Shown here: positions 1 to 8,566 of the stretch, one piece after another
Position numbering within the stretch: position 1 is the first letter of the stretch
Layout: the number at the start of each line of letters is the position of its first letter
DNA from: Flagellimonas beolgyonensis
GTDB taxonomy: Bacteria > Bacteroidota > Bacteroidia > Flavobacteriales > Flavobacteriaceae
Assembly (NCBI RefSeq): GCF_003992615.1
Contig: NZ_RZMY01000016.1
Coordinates: 416,119-480,118 of the forward strand
Length of the DNA stretch: 64,000 nt
Reading direction: 5' to 3'
Position numbers and translations under genes: made by a program
Notes under the pieces: model-generated
Seen by the model: the letters and a program-made list of their open reading frames with translations, nothing else
Told to the model about the DNA's origin: nothing
The model's database searches: none

Positions 1-1
1 G

Positions 2-1381
2 AACATCCGCCATTTTCCTACGGCTATTCAAGTGGTTCGAGGTAAGTACGATGTCCTGGAAAAAAGCGCATCCCAAATCAAACCCCAAGTATATGAAGTG
101 GATGGGGATTTGGTGGACACCATAAAGGATGAAGCCCACCTTGGTGAGGTCAACCATTTTCAGGCGTTGGCCACTGCCGTATCCGGAACCGTAGGTTTGG
201 GCAATATCGCCATGGTGGCAGTGGCCATTTCCATCGGGGGTCCGGGAGCCACCTTTTGGATGATTTTGGCTGGGCTCTTGGGCATGTCCTCCAAGTTTGT
301 GGAATGTACCTTGGGCGTAAAATACAGGGATATTGATAACATAGGAAATGTATACGGCGGGCCAATGTACTATCTATCCAAAGGATTGAAGGAAAATGGA
401 CTGGCTCGGTTGGGAAAAGTATTGGCAGTAGTGTTTGCCGTACTCTGCGTGGGAGCTTCTTTTGGTGGTGGCAACGCCTTCCAGAGCAATCAGGCGGCCG
501 CGCAGATCATTGAACGGTTCGGACTTTCGGGCGAGGCTTCGGGAAGTATCATTGGGCTCGTCTTTGCCCTATTGGCCGGAATCGTGATCATCGGGGGTAT
601 AAAACGAATTGCCAAGGTTACTGAAAAAGTAGTGCCGTTCATGGCTATTTTATACGTGGGAGCCGCCCTGTTCATCATTTTCTCCAAAATTGAGTGGGTA
701 GATGATGCCTTCACTGCCATTTTTACGGATGCCTTCACCCCAAAGGCCACCATAACGGGCGGATTTGTAGGGGTGCTCGTCCAAGGGTTTCGAAGGGCCG
801 CCTTTTCCAACGAGGCGGGTGCCGGCTCCGCGGCCATTGCACACTCAGCCGTAAACACCGCCTTCCCAGCATCTGAAGGGTTGGTGGGCTTGTTGGAACC
901 TTTTATCGACACCGTGCTGATCTGCACCATGACCGCGGTGGTGATCATCCTTTTTAATATGGATGGGGTATTTGTGTACGGCGATGTGCTGAACGGACAG
1001 GCTTTGTTGGCAGATGGCAGCCGACTGGGTGGGGTGAACATTACCTCTCTGGCGTTTGAAAGTTCCATCCCCGGGTCATCTTATGTATTGATGTTGGCCG
1101 TGTGTCTATTTGCCTTCTCCACCATCCTGTCATGGTCCTATTATGGCTTGCAAGCATGGAAATACCTCTTTGGTCGCGGCAAGTGGATAGACCTCAGTTA
1201 TAAAGTCATTTTTTTGCTGTTCACCGTTTTGGGTGCGGCCATAACTTTGGATGCGGTAATCAAATTTTCGGATGCCATGATCTTGGCCTTGGTGTTCCCC
1301 AATATGATCGGGCTTTTGATCTTGTTCCCCAAGGTGAAACAGGAGTTCAAAAAGTATTTAAAGTTGATTCGAACCAAATAA
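2..1381 (+). CDS. Alanine/glycine:cation symporter (AgcS family), 5' end cut off by window
   Basis: Sodium- or proton-coupled amino acid symporter of the inner membrane. The frame stays open to the first base of the window, and the residues before the first GTG (ending [15 protein letters not shown]) fit the family's conserved N-terminal stretch, so the real start lies upstream. Seen: [20 protein letters not shown] near the visible N-terminus, the [15 protein letters not shown] signature in the middle, and about nine hydrophobic segments. These are diagnostic of AgcS/DagA proteins. About 459 residues are visible, against a usual length of 450-560. Substrate (Ala, Gly or another) cannot be read from sequence. 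The C-terminus is complete and ends in a short basic tail. Confidence 0.9.
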   Translation, partial: NIRHFPTAIQVVRGKYDVLEKSASQIKPQVYEVDGDLVDTIKDEAHLGEVNHFQALATAVSGTVGLGNIAMVAVAISIGGPGATFWMILAGLLGMSSKFVECTLGVKYRDIDNIGNVYGGPMYYLSKGLKENGLARLGKVLAVVFAVLCVGASFGGGNAFQSNQAAAQIIERFGLSGEASGSIIGLVFALLAGIVIIGGIKRIAKVTEKVVPFMAILYVGAALFIIFSKIEWVDDAFTAIFTDAFTPKATITGGFVGVLVQGFRRAAFSNEAGAGSAAIAHSAVNTAFPASEGLVGLLEPFIDTVLICTMTAVVIILFNMDGVFVYGDVLNGQALLADGSRLGGVNITSLAFESSIPGSSYVLMLAVCLFAFSTILSWSYYGLQAWKYLFGRGKWIDLSYKVIFLLFTVLGAAITLDAVIKFSDAMILALVFPNMIGLLILFPKVKQEFKKYLKLIRTK

Positions 1382-1503
1382 CCGAATAGATTTATTAATT
1401 TATCATGGCTTTTATGAGAAGAAAGTGCATCACGACTTAACCGAAGTGAAACAAACTCATACATCTACAACCGAAAAACAGTAACAAACTAAATGATTCA
1501 CAA

Positions 1504-2031
1504 ATGAAAAAAATCAAATTCCTTTTGACCCTGGCAGTGGCCCTAATGGCCTTGCCCAACATGAATGCCCAAAATCCAACTGACTTAATCGCCGATTGGG
1601 AACGGGCCAAAGCGTACACCATGGAATATATGGAAGCCATGCCTGCTGATAAATTCGATTTTAAGGCAACTCCCGAGGTTCGTTCCTTTGCTGAGCAAAT
1701 GTTGCATATAACCGATGCCAATTATGGTTTTACAGCTGCCATTGCCGGTATTCAAAGTCCTGTTGGTTTTGGCGAATCGGAAAAAACGGAGGATACCTCC
1801 AAAGCGAATGTGATCAAATTGGTGAATGCCGGATACGATTTTGTGATTGCAGGGTTACAGCAAATCTCTGCGGAGCAACTTTCGGATCCGATCACACTTT
1901 TCGGCCAATTCGAAATGACCAAGGCAAAAGCATTGGATAAAATGTTCGAACACCAAACCCACCATAGGGGGCAGGCCACCATCTATTTGAGATTGGCCGG
2001 GGTAAAACCGCCCAATGAAAAGCTATTTTAG
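1504..2031 (+). CDS. Secreted DinB-family protein
   Basis: 175 residues with an N-terminal signal peptide (MKKIKFLLTLAVALMALPNMNAQ, probable cleavage after NAQ), so probably periplasmic. The rest is a four-helix DinB/YfiT-type fold: a His in the HITDANYG segment (about residue 64) and a C-terminal HQTHHRGQ motif supply the three-histidine metal site typical of the family. DinB proteins are putative metal-dependent enzymes, some of them thiol-S-transferases; the substrate here is unknown. The gene stands alone and is followed by a strong terminator. A second, cytoplasmic DinB protein lies near 60.0 kb. Confidence 0.85.
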   Translation: MKKIKFLLTLAVALMALPNMNAQNPTDLIADWERAKAYTMEYMEAMPADKFDFKATPEVRSFAEQMLHITDANYGFTAAIAGIQSPVGFGESEKTEDTSKANVIKLVNAGYDFVIAGLQQISAEQLSDPITLFGQFEMTKAKALDKMFEHQTHHRGQATIYLRLAGVKPPNEKLF

Positions 2032-2050
2032 CTCAATATGTATAAGCACA

Positions 2051-2080
2051 AAAAAAGCCACACAAATGTGTGGCTTTTTT
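2051..2080. terminator. Bidirectional rho-independent terminator
   Basis: Perfect 14-bp inverted repeat: AAAAAAGCCACACA, a 2-nt loop AA, then TGTGTGGCTTTTTT. The T run on both strands lets it stop both the DinB transcript (+) and the tRNA-Asn transcript (-). Confidence 0.9.
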
Positions 2081-2088
2081 ATTTTTTG

Positions 2089-2162
2089 CTCCCCCTCTTG
2101 GGCTCGAACCAAGGACCCTCTGATTAACAGTCAGATGCTCTAACCAACTGAGCTAAGGAGGA
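2089..2162 (-). tRNA. tRNA-Asn (anticodon GTT)
   Basis: Read on the minus strand this is a complete 74-nt cloverleaf. The acceptor stem TCCTCCT pairs with AGGGGGA (one wobble), the D arm contains AGCTCAGTTGGTTAGAGC, the anticodon loop CTGTTAA gives GTT, and the T arm is GGTTCGAGCC. The discriminator base is G. CCA is not encoded, as is usual in Bacteroidota. Anticodon bases lie at 2126-2128. Confidence 0.96.
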
Positions 2163-2184
2163 ATATTTTTATCCTAAGCGGGTG

Positions 2185-2216
2185 CAAATATAGCAGATTC
2201 TTTATTACACTACAAA
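2185..2216 (-). promoter_or_regulatory. Promoter of tRNA-Asn (TTTG-N20-TATATTTG)
   Basis: On the minus strand a -33 TTTG (2213-2216) is followed after 20 nt by a -7 box TATATTTG (2185-2192), matching the Bacteroidota primary-sigma consensus TTTG/TAnnTTTG. It lies 22 nt upstream of the tRNA 5' end. Confidence 0.75.
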
Positions 2217-2232
2217 GAAAAAAAACGCTTTT

Positions 2233-3591
2233 CTATTTAAAAAGCCATTTGTACAGATCGTTGCCGTTGGCAAACAACAACAAAGCAATCAAAATAAAGA
2301 ACCCGATCATTTGGGCATATTCCAAAAATTTATCGCTCGGCTTGCGGCCCGTGATCATTTCGTACAATAAAAAAGCAACGTGCCCACCATCCAACGCTGG
2401 GATGGGTAAAATGTTCATGAAGGCCAGAATAATGGAAATAAAAGCCGTAGTGGCCCAAAAAGCCGACCAGTTCCAAGTGTCGGGAAACATGCCTCCAATA
2501 GCTGCAAAGCCACCTACCTCTTTATAGGCCCCGGTATCGGGATTGAATATTTTCTTCATCCCTTTGATGTAGTCCGTCAAGGTCCTTACCCCTTTGTTCC
2601 AACCTGCCGGAATGGACTCCAAAAAATTATACTTCAAGGTTTTCATTTCAAGGTAGCCTGCTTCCTTGTAGTCCTCTGGGGTCATGCCCACATAAACGCC
2701 CAAGGTTCCTTCTTCGGCCACCTTTATGTTCAAATCTATTTTTTCTCCGCCCCGATTTACCACAACGGGAACGGTCTTCCCTTTATGGGCCTCCAATATG
2801 GGAAGCACCTGATCTTTGTATTCTACCGGCTGTCCATCTATTTGAACCACAAAATCACCAGACTTGAGACCACTGTCCTTGTTGATGGAATTTTTGGGCA
2901 CTTCACTGATCACAAAAGGCACTCGAAACGTAATTAGGGACCTGATTTTATCCCGATCGCCTTCATCGGACAATGTTTGAATAACATTTACGGGCACCTC
3001 TTTTTCGATTACTTCACCATTTCGCTCCACGGTATAGTGATTCCCTAAGGCAAAACCCGGGATGATTTCCGATAGGGCCTCCACCTTTTTACCATCGATG
3101 GTCAAAATTTTGTCTCCGGTCTGCAGACCCAAAGCATCCCCCAGCGTCTTATCGGTGACCCAAATACCATCCTTTAGACTATCTGCAGCGATATACTGTT
3201 CGCCATACGTGAACACCAAGCCAATGAAAATAACCACTGCCAAAATGAAGTTGACCGTTACCCCGCCCAACATTATGATCAAACGTTGCCAAGCCGGTTT
3301 GCTGCGGAACTCCCAAGGTTGTGGTTCCTGCTGCATCTGTTCTGTGTCCATACTCTCATCGATCATACCGGATATCTTCACATAACCGCCCAAGGGCAAC
3401 CAACCGATACCATAAACGGTTTCGCCAATTTTCTTTTTGAAGAGCGAAAATTTGATATCAAAAAAGAGGTAAAACTTCTCGACCCGAGTCTTAAATAGCT
3501 TTGCAGGAATAAAGTGTCCCAGCTCGTGCAATACAATGAGTAGGGAGAGACTTAAAAAGAATTGTATGGTCTTTATTAATATAGGGGTCAT
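2233..3591 (-). CDS. rseP: RIP metalloprotease RseP (site-2 protease)
   Basis: Membrane-embedded zinc protease that cuts anti-sigma factors and signal-peptide remnants within the membrane. The 452 residues show the HELGH zinc motif at residues 22-26 in the first transmembrane helix, two PDZ-like regions (about 120-200 and 220-300) and the C-terminal NILPIPALDGGH motif that carries the third zinc ligand, followed by two more helices. Length matches RseP. A minus-strand -7 box (TACTTTTG, 3615-3622) lies 23 bp upstream. Anti-sigma factors encoded elsewhere in the window could be substrates, but nothing in the sequence ties it to one of them. Confidence 0.93.
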   Translation of the reverse strand: MTPILIKTIQFFLSLSLLIVLHELGHFIPAKLFKTRVEKFYLFFDIKFSLFKKKIGETVYGIGWLPLGGYVKISGMIDESMDTEQMQQEPQPWEFRSKPAWQRLIIMLGGVTVNFILAVVIFIGLVFTYGEQYIAADSLKDGIWVTDKTLGDALGLQTGDKILTIDGKKVEALSEIIPGFALGNHYTVERNGEVIEKEVPVNVIQTLSDEGDRDKIRSLITFRVPFVISEVPKNSINKDSGLKSGDFVVQIDGQPVEYKDQVLPILEAHKGKTVPVVVNRGGEKIDLNIKVAEEGTLGVYVGMTPEDYKEAGYLEMKTLKYNFLESIPAGWNKGVRTLTDYIKGMKKIFNPDTGAYKEVGGFAAIGGMFPDTWNWSAFWATTAFISIILAFMNILPIPALDGGHVAFLLYEMITGRKPSDKFLEYAQMIGFFILIALLLFANGNDLYKWLFK

Positions 3592-3614
3592 TCGACAGCG
3601 TTTATTAAAACGAA

Positions 3615-3622
3615 CAAAAGTA
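3615..3622 (-). promoter_or_regulatory. -7 promoter box of rseP
   Basis: TACTTTTG on the minus strand fits TAnnTTTG. The predicted transcript start lies about 20 nt before the rseP ATG. No clear -33 TTG at proper spacing. Confidence 0.45.
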
Positions 3623-3729
3623 AACTTTTAGCAAGTGATAAAAAAACGGTGTATTTGCATGCCCTTGTATTTAAGAAAGATTTAGCACCAAATTTTGACT
3701 TTTATCATGGTGAATCGTAGTCTGGGCCG

Positions 3730-3737
3730 TAATTTTG
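3730..3737 (+). promoter_or_regulatory. -7 promoter box immediately before the SCO gene
   Basis: TAATTTTG fits TAnnTTTG and ends only 4 nt before the ATG at 3742, so the transcript would begin at or next to the start codon (leaderless). No good -33 element is visible. Confidence 0.4.
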
Positions 3738-3741
3738 CGGT

Positions 3742-4416
3742 ATGGTTTCATTTTTTGCCAAATACAAACTGTTCGGGCTCGTTTTACTGGGTCTTTCCGC
3801 CATCATCATCTACCTTTTTTACAATGCCCTCCAACCGGAAAAACTATTGCCAGTGTACCAACCATCCATGGTGGATAAATCGTTGGTGGACAGTACACTT
3901 TACTATAAAAAGAAATACCACACCATTGCAGATTTTAAACTAGTGAACCAAAATGGGGATACCATTACCCAAGCGAACTACAAGGACAAGATTTACGTGG
4001 CCGATTTTTTCTTCACCACCTGCCCTACCATTTGCCCCATAATGACCAAAAATATGGCCGAGATCCAAGATGCCATACTGAACGACCCAGAGATCATGCT
4101 TCTGTCGCATTCTGTGACCCCAGTAATCGATTCGGTACCCCAATTGAAGAAATATGCCTTGGAAAAAGGGGTGGTCGATAGCAAATGGAACTTGGTGACC
4201 GGGGACAAGAAACAGATCTACGAACTGGCGCGCAAATCGTACCTGGCCGTTAAAAATGATGGAGATGGTGGGCCCTACGACATGATCCACACCGAAAATT
4301 TCATATTGGTGGACAAAGAGAAGCGGATACGCGGCTTTTACGATGGCACCAATCCGGAAGATATTGACAAGTTGCTGGCCGATATCAAAATCTTAAAGAA
4401 AAGCTACAGTGAATAA
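3742..4416 (+). CDS. SCO family copper chaperone/thioredoxin-like protein (SCO1/SenC)
   Basis: 224 residues: an N-terminal membrane anchor (about residues 10-30) and a periplasmic thioredoxin-fold domain. The copper site is complete: CxxxC at C94 and C98 (TTCPTICPI) and the distal His183 (MIHTEN). SCO proteins deliver copper to the CuA site of cytochrome oxidase or act as thiol reductases. It lies upstream of feoAB on the same strand with an 87-bp gap; co-transcription is uncertain. The start is fixed by the anchor beginning at once after the ATG. Confidence 0.92.
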   Translation: MVSFFAKYKLFGLVLLGLSAIIIYLFYNALQPEKLLPVYQPSMVDKSLVDSTLYYKKKYHTIADFKLVNQNGDTITQANYKDKIYVADFFFTTCPTICPIMTKNMAEIQDAILNDPEIMLLSHSVTPVIDSVPQLKKYALEKGVVDSKWNLVTGDKKQIYELARKSYLAVKNDGDGGPYDMIHTENFILVDKEKRIRGFYDGTNPEDIDKLLADIKILKKSYSE

Positions 4417-4464
4417 CCTCCGACCTTTCCTTCAATTTATGGCAATTTATTTATCAACTTTAGC

Positions 4465-4472
4465 TATTTTTG
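4465..4472 (+). promoter_or_regulatory. -7 promoter box of the feoAB operon
   Basis: TATTTTTG fits TAnnTTTG, 31 nt before the feoA GTG. No clear -33 element and no recognisable Fur box were seen. Confidence 0.4.
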
Positions 4473-4503
4473 CCATTACTTATAATAAATCTAAATAAGC
4501 ATA

Positions 4504-4746
4504 GTGGCTACCGTTGCGGATCTAATACATGGACAAAAGGGCATAATCAAGGATTTCTCCGAGCACCTTCTCCCCATAAAATTGTTGGAATTGGGCTGTT
4601 TGCCCGGAAATAGTGTTGAATTGGTGCAAGTTGCCCCTTTAAACGACCCCATTTACATCAATCTGAGCGGAAGTCATATTGCCATTCGAAGATCGTTGGC
4701 CGAACTCATAGAGCTTGATATTATCGAAGAAACCCAAGCACCATGA
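4504..4746 (+). CDS. feoA: FeoA family ferrous iron transport accessory protein
   Basis: 80-residue SH3-like FeoA domain, thought to bind FeoB and modulate ferrous uptake. Seen: LLELGCLPGNSVELVQVAPL and the YINLSGSHIAIRRSLAELI core typical of FeoA. The start is GTG at 4504, preferred because it gives the usual short N-terminus and no ATG is available. The stop overlaps the feoB start by 4 nt (ATGA at 4743-4746), showing translational coupling. Confidence 0.9.
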   Translation: MATVADLIHGQKGIIKDFSEHLLPIKLLELGCLPGNSVELVQVAPLNDPIYINLSGSHIAIRRSLAELIELDIIEETQAP

Positions 4747-6959
4747 GTAAAAACATCAACGTTGCCCTGATCGGAAATCCGAACACAGGCAAAACCTCCG
4801 TTTTTAACCAACTTACCGGTCTTAACCAAAAGGTGGGCAATTACCCCGGAATCACGGTTGAGAAAAAAGAAGGGATTTGCAAATTGCCACGGGGTGTAAA
4901 GGCCCATATCTTGGATTTACCAGGCACCTATAGCCTGAACACCACTTCTTTGGATGAGAGTCTGGTGGTGGAGTTGCTCCTCAACAAAAACGACAAGGAT
5001 TACCCCGATGTCGCTGTGGTGATCAGTGATGTGGAGAACTTGAAACGTAACCTGTTTCTGTTCACTCAAATCAAGGATCTCAAAATCCCGACCATTTTAG
5101 TGATCAACATGGCCGATCGCATGTCCAGAAAGGGTATTTCGTTGGATGTGGCAGCCATGGAAGAGAAATTGGATACCAAAATCGCCTTGGTGAGTACCAG
5201 AAAAAGGCAAGGGATCGATCGGTTAAAGGAATTGATTGCCGATTACAAAAATATTTCCTCCGCACCCAACTTGGATGCCAAACGCATCTCACCAGAATAT
5301 TTTGAGCGTTTGCAGCGCACGTTCCCCAACGAAGACCTCTACAAATTGTGGTTGGTGATCACCCAGGATGTGAACTTTATGCCCATTGAGAAAAAACGCA
5401 TCCAGGACGCCACCGATTTTACCACCAAGTCAAAGGAAGAACTCAAAAAACTACAGCATAAGGAAACGGTACTTCGATACCAGTTCATCAACAATACGCT
5501 TAAGGAAACCTACAAAGTTGACTTTTTGGCCGCCAAAGGCCTCAGGGGATCATTGGACAAACTGTTGACCCATAAAGTGTTCGGCTATCTGATCTTCTTT
5601 GTGATCTTATTGACCATCTTCCAAGCCATTTTCGATTGGAGTTCCTACCCCATGGACTTTATCGACGAGCAATTTGCCATGGCCAGTGAATGGGTCAAAA
5701 ATACATTGCCACCGGGTATTTTCACCGATCTATTGGCTGAAGGAATCATTGCCGGTATTGGGGGTATTGTAATCTTTATTCCCCAGATCGCTTTTTTGTT
5801 CCTGTTTATTTCCTTGCTGGAAGAATCAGGTTATATGAGCCGTGTGGTGTTCTTAATGGACCGATTGATGCGCCCATTTGGCCTGAGCGGAAAAAGTATT
5901 GTACCCTTGATCTCGGGAACGGCCTGTGCCATTCCTGCGGTTATGGCCACACGAACCATTGAAAACTGGAAAGAGAGGCTCATTACCATATTGGTGACAC
6001 CTTTTACCACCTGCTCTGCAAGGTTGCCCGTCTATCTCATTTTGATTGCTCTCGTCATTCCCAAAGGCACGTTTTTGGGACTGAGCTATCAAGCCTTGAC
6101 CTTAATGTTGCTATATCTCATCGGGTTCGGAATGGCCATCTTCTCGGCCATGGTGTTGAACAAAATCCTGAAAATCAAAAGTCGATCGCTGTTCATGGTG
6201 GAAATGCCCACGTATCGACTGCCACTCTTCAAAAATGTTGCCTATACGGTGTTGGAGAAAACCAAAAGCTTTGTTTTTGGGGCCGGAAAAATCATATTGG
6301 CCATTTCCATTGTCCTTTGGTTCTTGGGGTCTAATGGGTATTCCGATGATTTCAAGAATGCTGAACATATAGTCTCGGAACGTATAGAAAAAGATGGACT
6401 AAGCACCTACAGCAAAAATTACATCCAGAACAATGTGGCTTCTTATCGAGAAGCAGCTCTCGCAGATGGTATGTCCGCTACTGTCCTCCAAGATTCCATA
6501 ACCGTATTGACGGAGGAACTGAAAGAAAGGGCGATTGCCCAGGAAATCTCCAGCTACAAATTGGAACACTCATACATTGGTCAGGCTGGCAAAGCCTTTG
6601 AACCCTTTGTAAAACCGTTGGGCTACGATTGGAAAATAGGCATTGCGGTATTGACCTCGTTTGCGGCGCGTGAAGTTTTTGTGGGTACCTTGGCCACCAT
6701 TTATAGTGTGGGCAGCGATGAAGAGGAAACCATCAAAAACCGAATGGCGGCAGAATTGGATGATGAAGGCAGGCCACTTTTCAATTTGGCATCGGGCATT
6801 TCGTTAATGCTATTCTATGCTTTCGCCATGCAATGCATGAGTACCTTGGCCATAGTGAAAAGGGAGACCAATTCTTGGAAATGGCCCCTGTTCCAACTGG
6901 GTTTCATGAGCGTGTTTGCCTATATCGTGGCATTGATTGCCTATCAACTTTTAATTTGA
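4743..6959 (+). CDS. feoB: Ferrous iron transporter FeoB
   Basis: Fe2+ permease of the inner membrane with an N-terminal G-protein domain. Residues 11-18 GNPNTGKT are the G1 P-loop, DLPG (58-61) is G3 and NMAD (122-125) is G4. A helical spacer follows to about residue 270, then two Gate domains with about eight membrane helices; ISGTACAIPAVMATRT and the FAAREVFVGTLATIY segment are FeoB core motifs. 738 residues, normal for Bacteroidota FeoB. It is the middle gene of feoA-feoB-Cys-rich protein, with a 4-nt overlap upstream and a 7-nt gap downstream. Confidence 0.97.
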   Translation: MSKNINVALIGNPNTGKTSVFNQLTGLNQKVGNYPGITVEKKEGICKLPRGVKAHILDLPGTYSLNTTSLDESLVVELLLNKNDKDYPDVAVVISDVENLKRNLFLFTQIKDLKIPTILVINMADRMSRKGISLDVAAMEEKLDTKIALVSTRKRQGIDRLKELIADYKNISSAPNLDAKRISPEYFERLQRTFPNEDLYKLWLVITQDVNFMPIEKKRIQDATDFTTKSKEELKKLQHKETVLRYQFINNTLKETYKVDFLAAKGLRGSLDKLLTHKVFGYLIFFVILLTIFQAIFDWSSYPMDFIDEQFAMASEWVKNTLPPGIFTDLLAEGIIAGIGGIVIFIPQIAFLFLFISLLEESGYMSRVVFLMDRLMRPFGLSGKSIVPLISGTACAIPAVMATRTIENWKERLITILVTPFTTCSARLPVYLILIALVIPKGTFLGLSYQALTLMLLYLIGFGMAIFSAMVLNKILKIKSRSLFMVEMPTYRLPLFKNVAYTVLEKTKSFVFGAGKIILAISIVLWFLGSNGYSDDFKNAEHIVSERIEKDGLSTYSKNYIQNNVASYREAALADGMSATVLQDSITVLTEELKERAIAQEISSYKLEHSYIGQAGKAFEPFVKPLGYDWKIGIAVLTSFAAREVFVGTLATIYSVGSDEEETIKNRMAAELDDEGRPLFNLASGISLMLFYAFAMQCMSTLAIVKRETNSWKWPLFQLGFMSVFAYIVALIAYQLLI

Positions 6960-6966
6960 CCTTTAC

Positions 6967-7101
6967 ATGGTACAACAACTTTTGGCATATGGAACTCTGA
7001 TTTTGGCAGTCGCTTTTCTGCTTTGGAAATACCTATTGCCCAAATCCTTTGGCAAAAAAAAGGACAAGGGCTGTGGCCAAGACAATTGTGGTTGTAACTA
7101 A
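6967..7101 (+). CDS. FeoB-associated Cys-rich membrane protein (44 aa)
   Basis: Short gene starting 8 nt after the feoB stop. The product is one transmembrane helix (about residues 5-24) followed by a basic stretch (FGKKKDKG) and a C-terminal cysteine cluster CGQDNCGCN with three Cys. This fits the small FeoB-associated Cys-rich membrane proteins (FeoC-position partners in Bacteroidota). The cysteines could bind iron or an iron-sulfur cluster; the function is not established. Position, length and architecture all agree. Confidence 0.85.
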   Translation: MVQQLLAYGTLILAVAFLLWKYLLPKSFGKKKDKGCGQDNCGCN

Positions 7102-7170
7102 ACTTCAACACCCAAATACACCTTTTTTGGCTCCCTTTTAGTTAGGATGGTGATTTATTTTTTCTTTCCT

Positions 7171-7205
7171 GTGTAACCTTTCTTAATTTCCTGACTATAT
7201 AAGGT
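7171..7205 (+). promoter_or_regulatory. Candidate ECF-type promoter of the sigma/anti-sigma operon
   Basis: TGTAACCTTT (-35-like, from 7172) followed by CTGACTATATAA (from 7191), about 25 nt before the TTG start of the sigma gene. TGTAAC-type -35 elements are seen before autoregulated ECF sigma genes in this phylum. There is no TAnnTTTG box here, which fits dependence on an alternative sigma. Low certainty. Confidence 0.3.
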
Positions 7206-7228
7206 AAACGCCAACTAAAAAACATCGT

Positions 7229-7753
7229 TTGGAAACGCTTTCAGATGAATTGATCATGCAGCAGGTTACAGAAGGTAATCTGGATTTGCTCAAGGTATTG
7301 TTCGACAGACATCACAAACATGTGTACAATTTTCTGTACAAAATGTCTGGTGACCGCATGTTGAGCGAAGATTTGACCCAAGATGTTTTTTACAAGCTCA
7401 TTAAGTATAGGAACTCGTACAACAATGGCTCATTTATGTCATGGATGTTCACCATTACCAGAAACAGTCTCAAGACCTATTATAGGAGAACCCATAAAAA
7501 TCATGAAGACATTGGTGTTTTGGCGTACAAAGCAGTGGAAGAGGAAAATGAAACAATGGAAAACCATGCCCAATTACAACACGCTTTGAACCAATTGGAT
7601 CCTGCCGACCGGGAATTGGTGCTATTGAACCGGTTCCAGGAAATTAGGTATGAGGACCTTGCGGAAATGATGGGAAGCACACCGGGAGCCATAAAAACCA
7701 AAGTGTGCCGAATACTAAAAAAATTGAAACATATCTATTTAGAAAGTCTGTAG
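7229..7753 (+). CDS. ECF sigma-70 factor (operon with anti-sigma factor)
   Basis: 174-residue extracytoplasmic-function sigma factor. The sigma-2 region is seen at about residues 25-90 (ending DLTQDVFYKLIKYRNSY) and sigma-4 at about 115-170 (RFQEIRYEDLAEMMGSTPGA). The start is TTG at 7229; the next ATG would remove the first eight residues only. The anti-sigma gene begins 2 nt after the stop, so the pair is one operon, and two DUF4097 genes follow. The predicted role is response to an envelope signal relayed by the membrane anti-sigma factor. Confidence 0.9.
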   Translation: METLSDELIMQQVTEGNLDLLKVLFDRHHKHVYNFLYKMSGDRMLSEDLTQDVFYKLIKYRNSYNNGSFMSWMFTITRNSLKTYYRRTHKNHEDIGVLAYKAVEEENETMENHAQLQHALNQLDPADRELVLLNRFQEIRYEDLAEMMGSTPGAIKTKVCRILKKLKHIYLESL

Positions 7754-7755
7754 CT

Positions 7756-8547
7756 ATGAAAAACAAACATGTTGATGAATTGATTCCCGATTATCTGGAC
7801 GGTTCACTTAAAGGGGAAGACTTACGAAAAATGGAGCAACACCTTGCGGAATGTCCCCTTTGTCAAAAGGAATTGGAAGAAATGAAACTATTGTTTTCCG
7901 CATTTAGGGAAGACCAAATTGAGGTTCCTTCCGAAAGGTTGAAGGCTCAATTTGAAAAAGTGCTGGAAACGGAAATATCAAATCACGGCCAGGTGATTCA
8001 ATTGCAGCCGCAACGAAAAGGAAACAACTGGTCGAACACCTTTTTAAAAGTGGCGGCAAGCATTGCACTTTTGGTGGCATCCTTCCAAATGGGCAGTGTA
8101 TTCCAACAGCAAAAAGCCAATAAGGACATCGCGCTACTGCAGGAGGAGACCCTCCAAATGAAACAAACGGCCATGTTATCGCTGATGGAAAACCAATCGG
8201 CCAGCAAACGCATCCAAGGAGTCAGCTACATTGAAGAATTTGAAAGTCCGGATGAAGCCATCATCAAAGCACTGGGCAACCGATTGTTATATGATGAAAA
8301 CGACAACGTTCGTATGTCTGCCTTCGATGCCCTTGCAAAGTTCACTTCCTCGGAAAGTGTAAAAAACATACTCATTGAGGCTTTGGAAAAAGAGAAAAAT
8401 CCGAGTATCCAAGTCGCTATCATTCAAGCACTGGTGCAAATCCAAGAGAAAAAAGCGGTGAAACCCATGCAAAAATTATTGGATCAAGAAGACACCCAAC
8501 CCTTTATAAAAGAACAGATCAAAGCAGTATTACCCAGTATAACATAA
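7756..8547 (+). CDS. Anti-sigma factor with zinc-finger domain and C-terminal HEAT repeats
   Basis: 263 residues from the ATG at 7756, chosen because it follows the sigma stop by 2 nt and starts the conserved domain directly. N-terminal putative zinc-finger anti-sigma domain with H29-x3-C33-x2-C36 (HLAECPLC). A transmembrane helix lies near residues 90-110 (VAASIALLVASFQMG). A periplasmic part from about residue 160 holds roughly three HEAT-like helical repeats (SVKNILIEALEKEKNPSIQ and neighbours). It should hold the sigma factor at the membrane until a signal leads to release. HEAT repeats suggest that the outer part binds a protein or peptide. Confidence 0.85.
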   Translation: MKNKHVDELIPDYLDGSLKGEDLRKMEQHLAECPLCQKELEEMKLLFSAFREDQIEVPSERLKAQFEKVLETEISNHGQVIQLQPQRKGNNWSNTFLKVAASIALLVASFQMGSVFQQQKANKDIALLQEETLQMKQTAMLSLMENQSASKRIQGVSYIEEFESPDEAIIKALGNRLLYDENDNVRMSAFDALAKFTSSESVKNILIEALEKEKNPSIQVAIIQALVQIQEKKAVKPMQKLLDQEDTQPFIKEQIKAVLPSIT

Positions 8548-8566
8548 ACATCAAAAAACGAAAATC

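Noticed and set aside
490..1068. Long open frame on the minus strand opposite the AgcS gene
   Set aside because: Low-complexity product full of Pro, Ser, Thr and Ala with no domain; it mirrors the codon pattern of the clear symporter gene on the other strand.
4417..4503. Fur or DtxR box before feoA
   Set aside because: AT-rich region contains no GATAATGATTATC-like palindrome nor the CAAAACCTA half-site seen at 25301; only a -7 box is supported.
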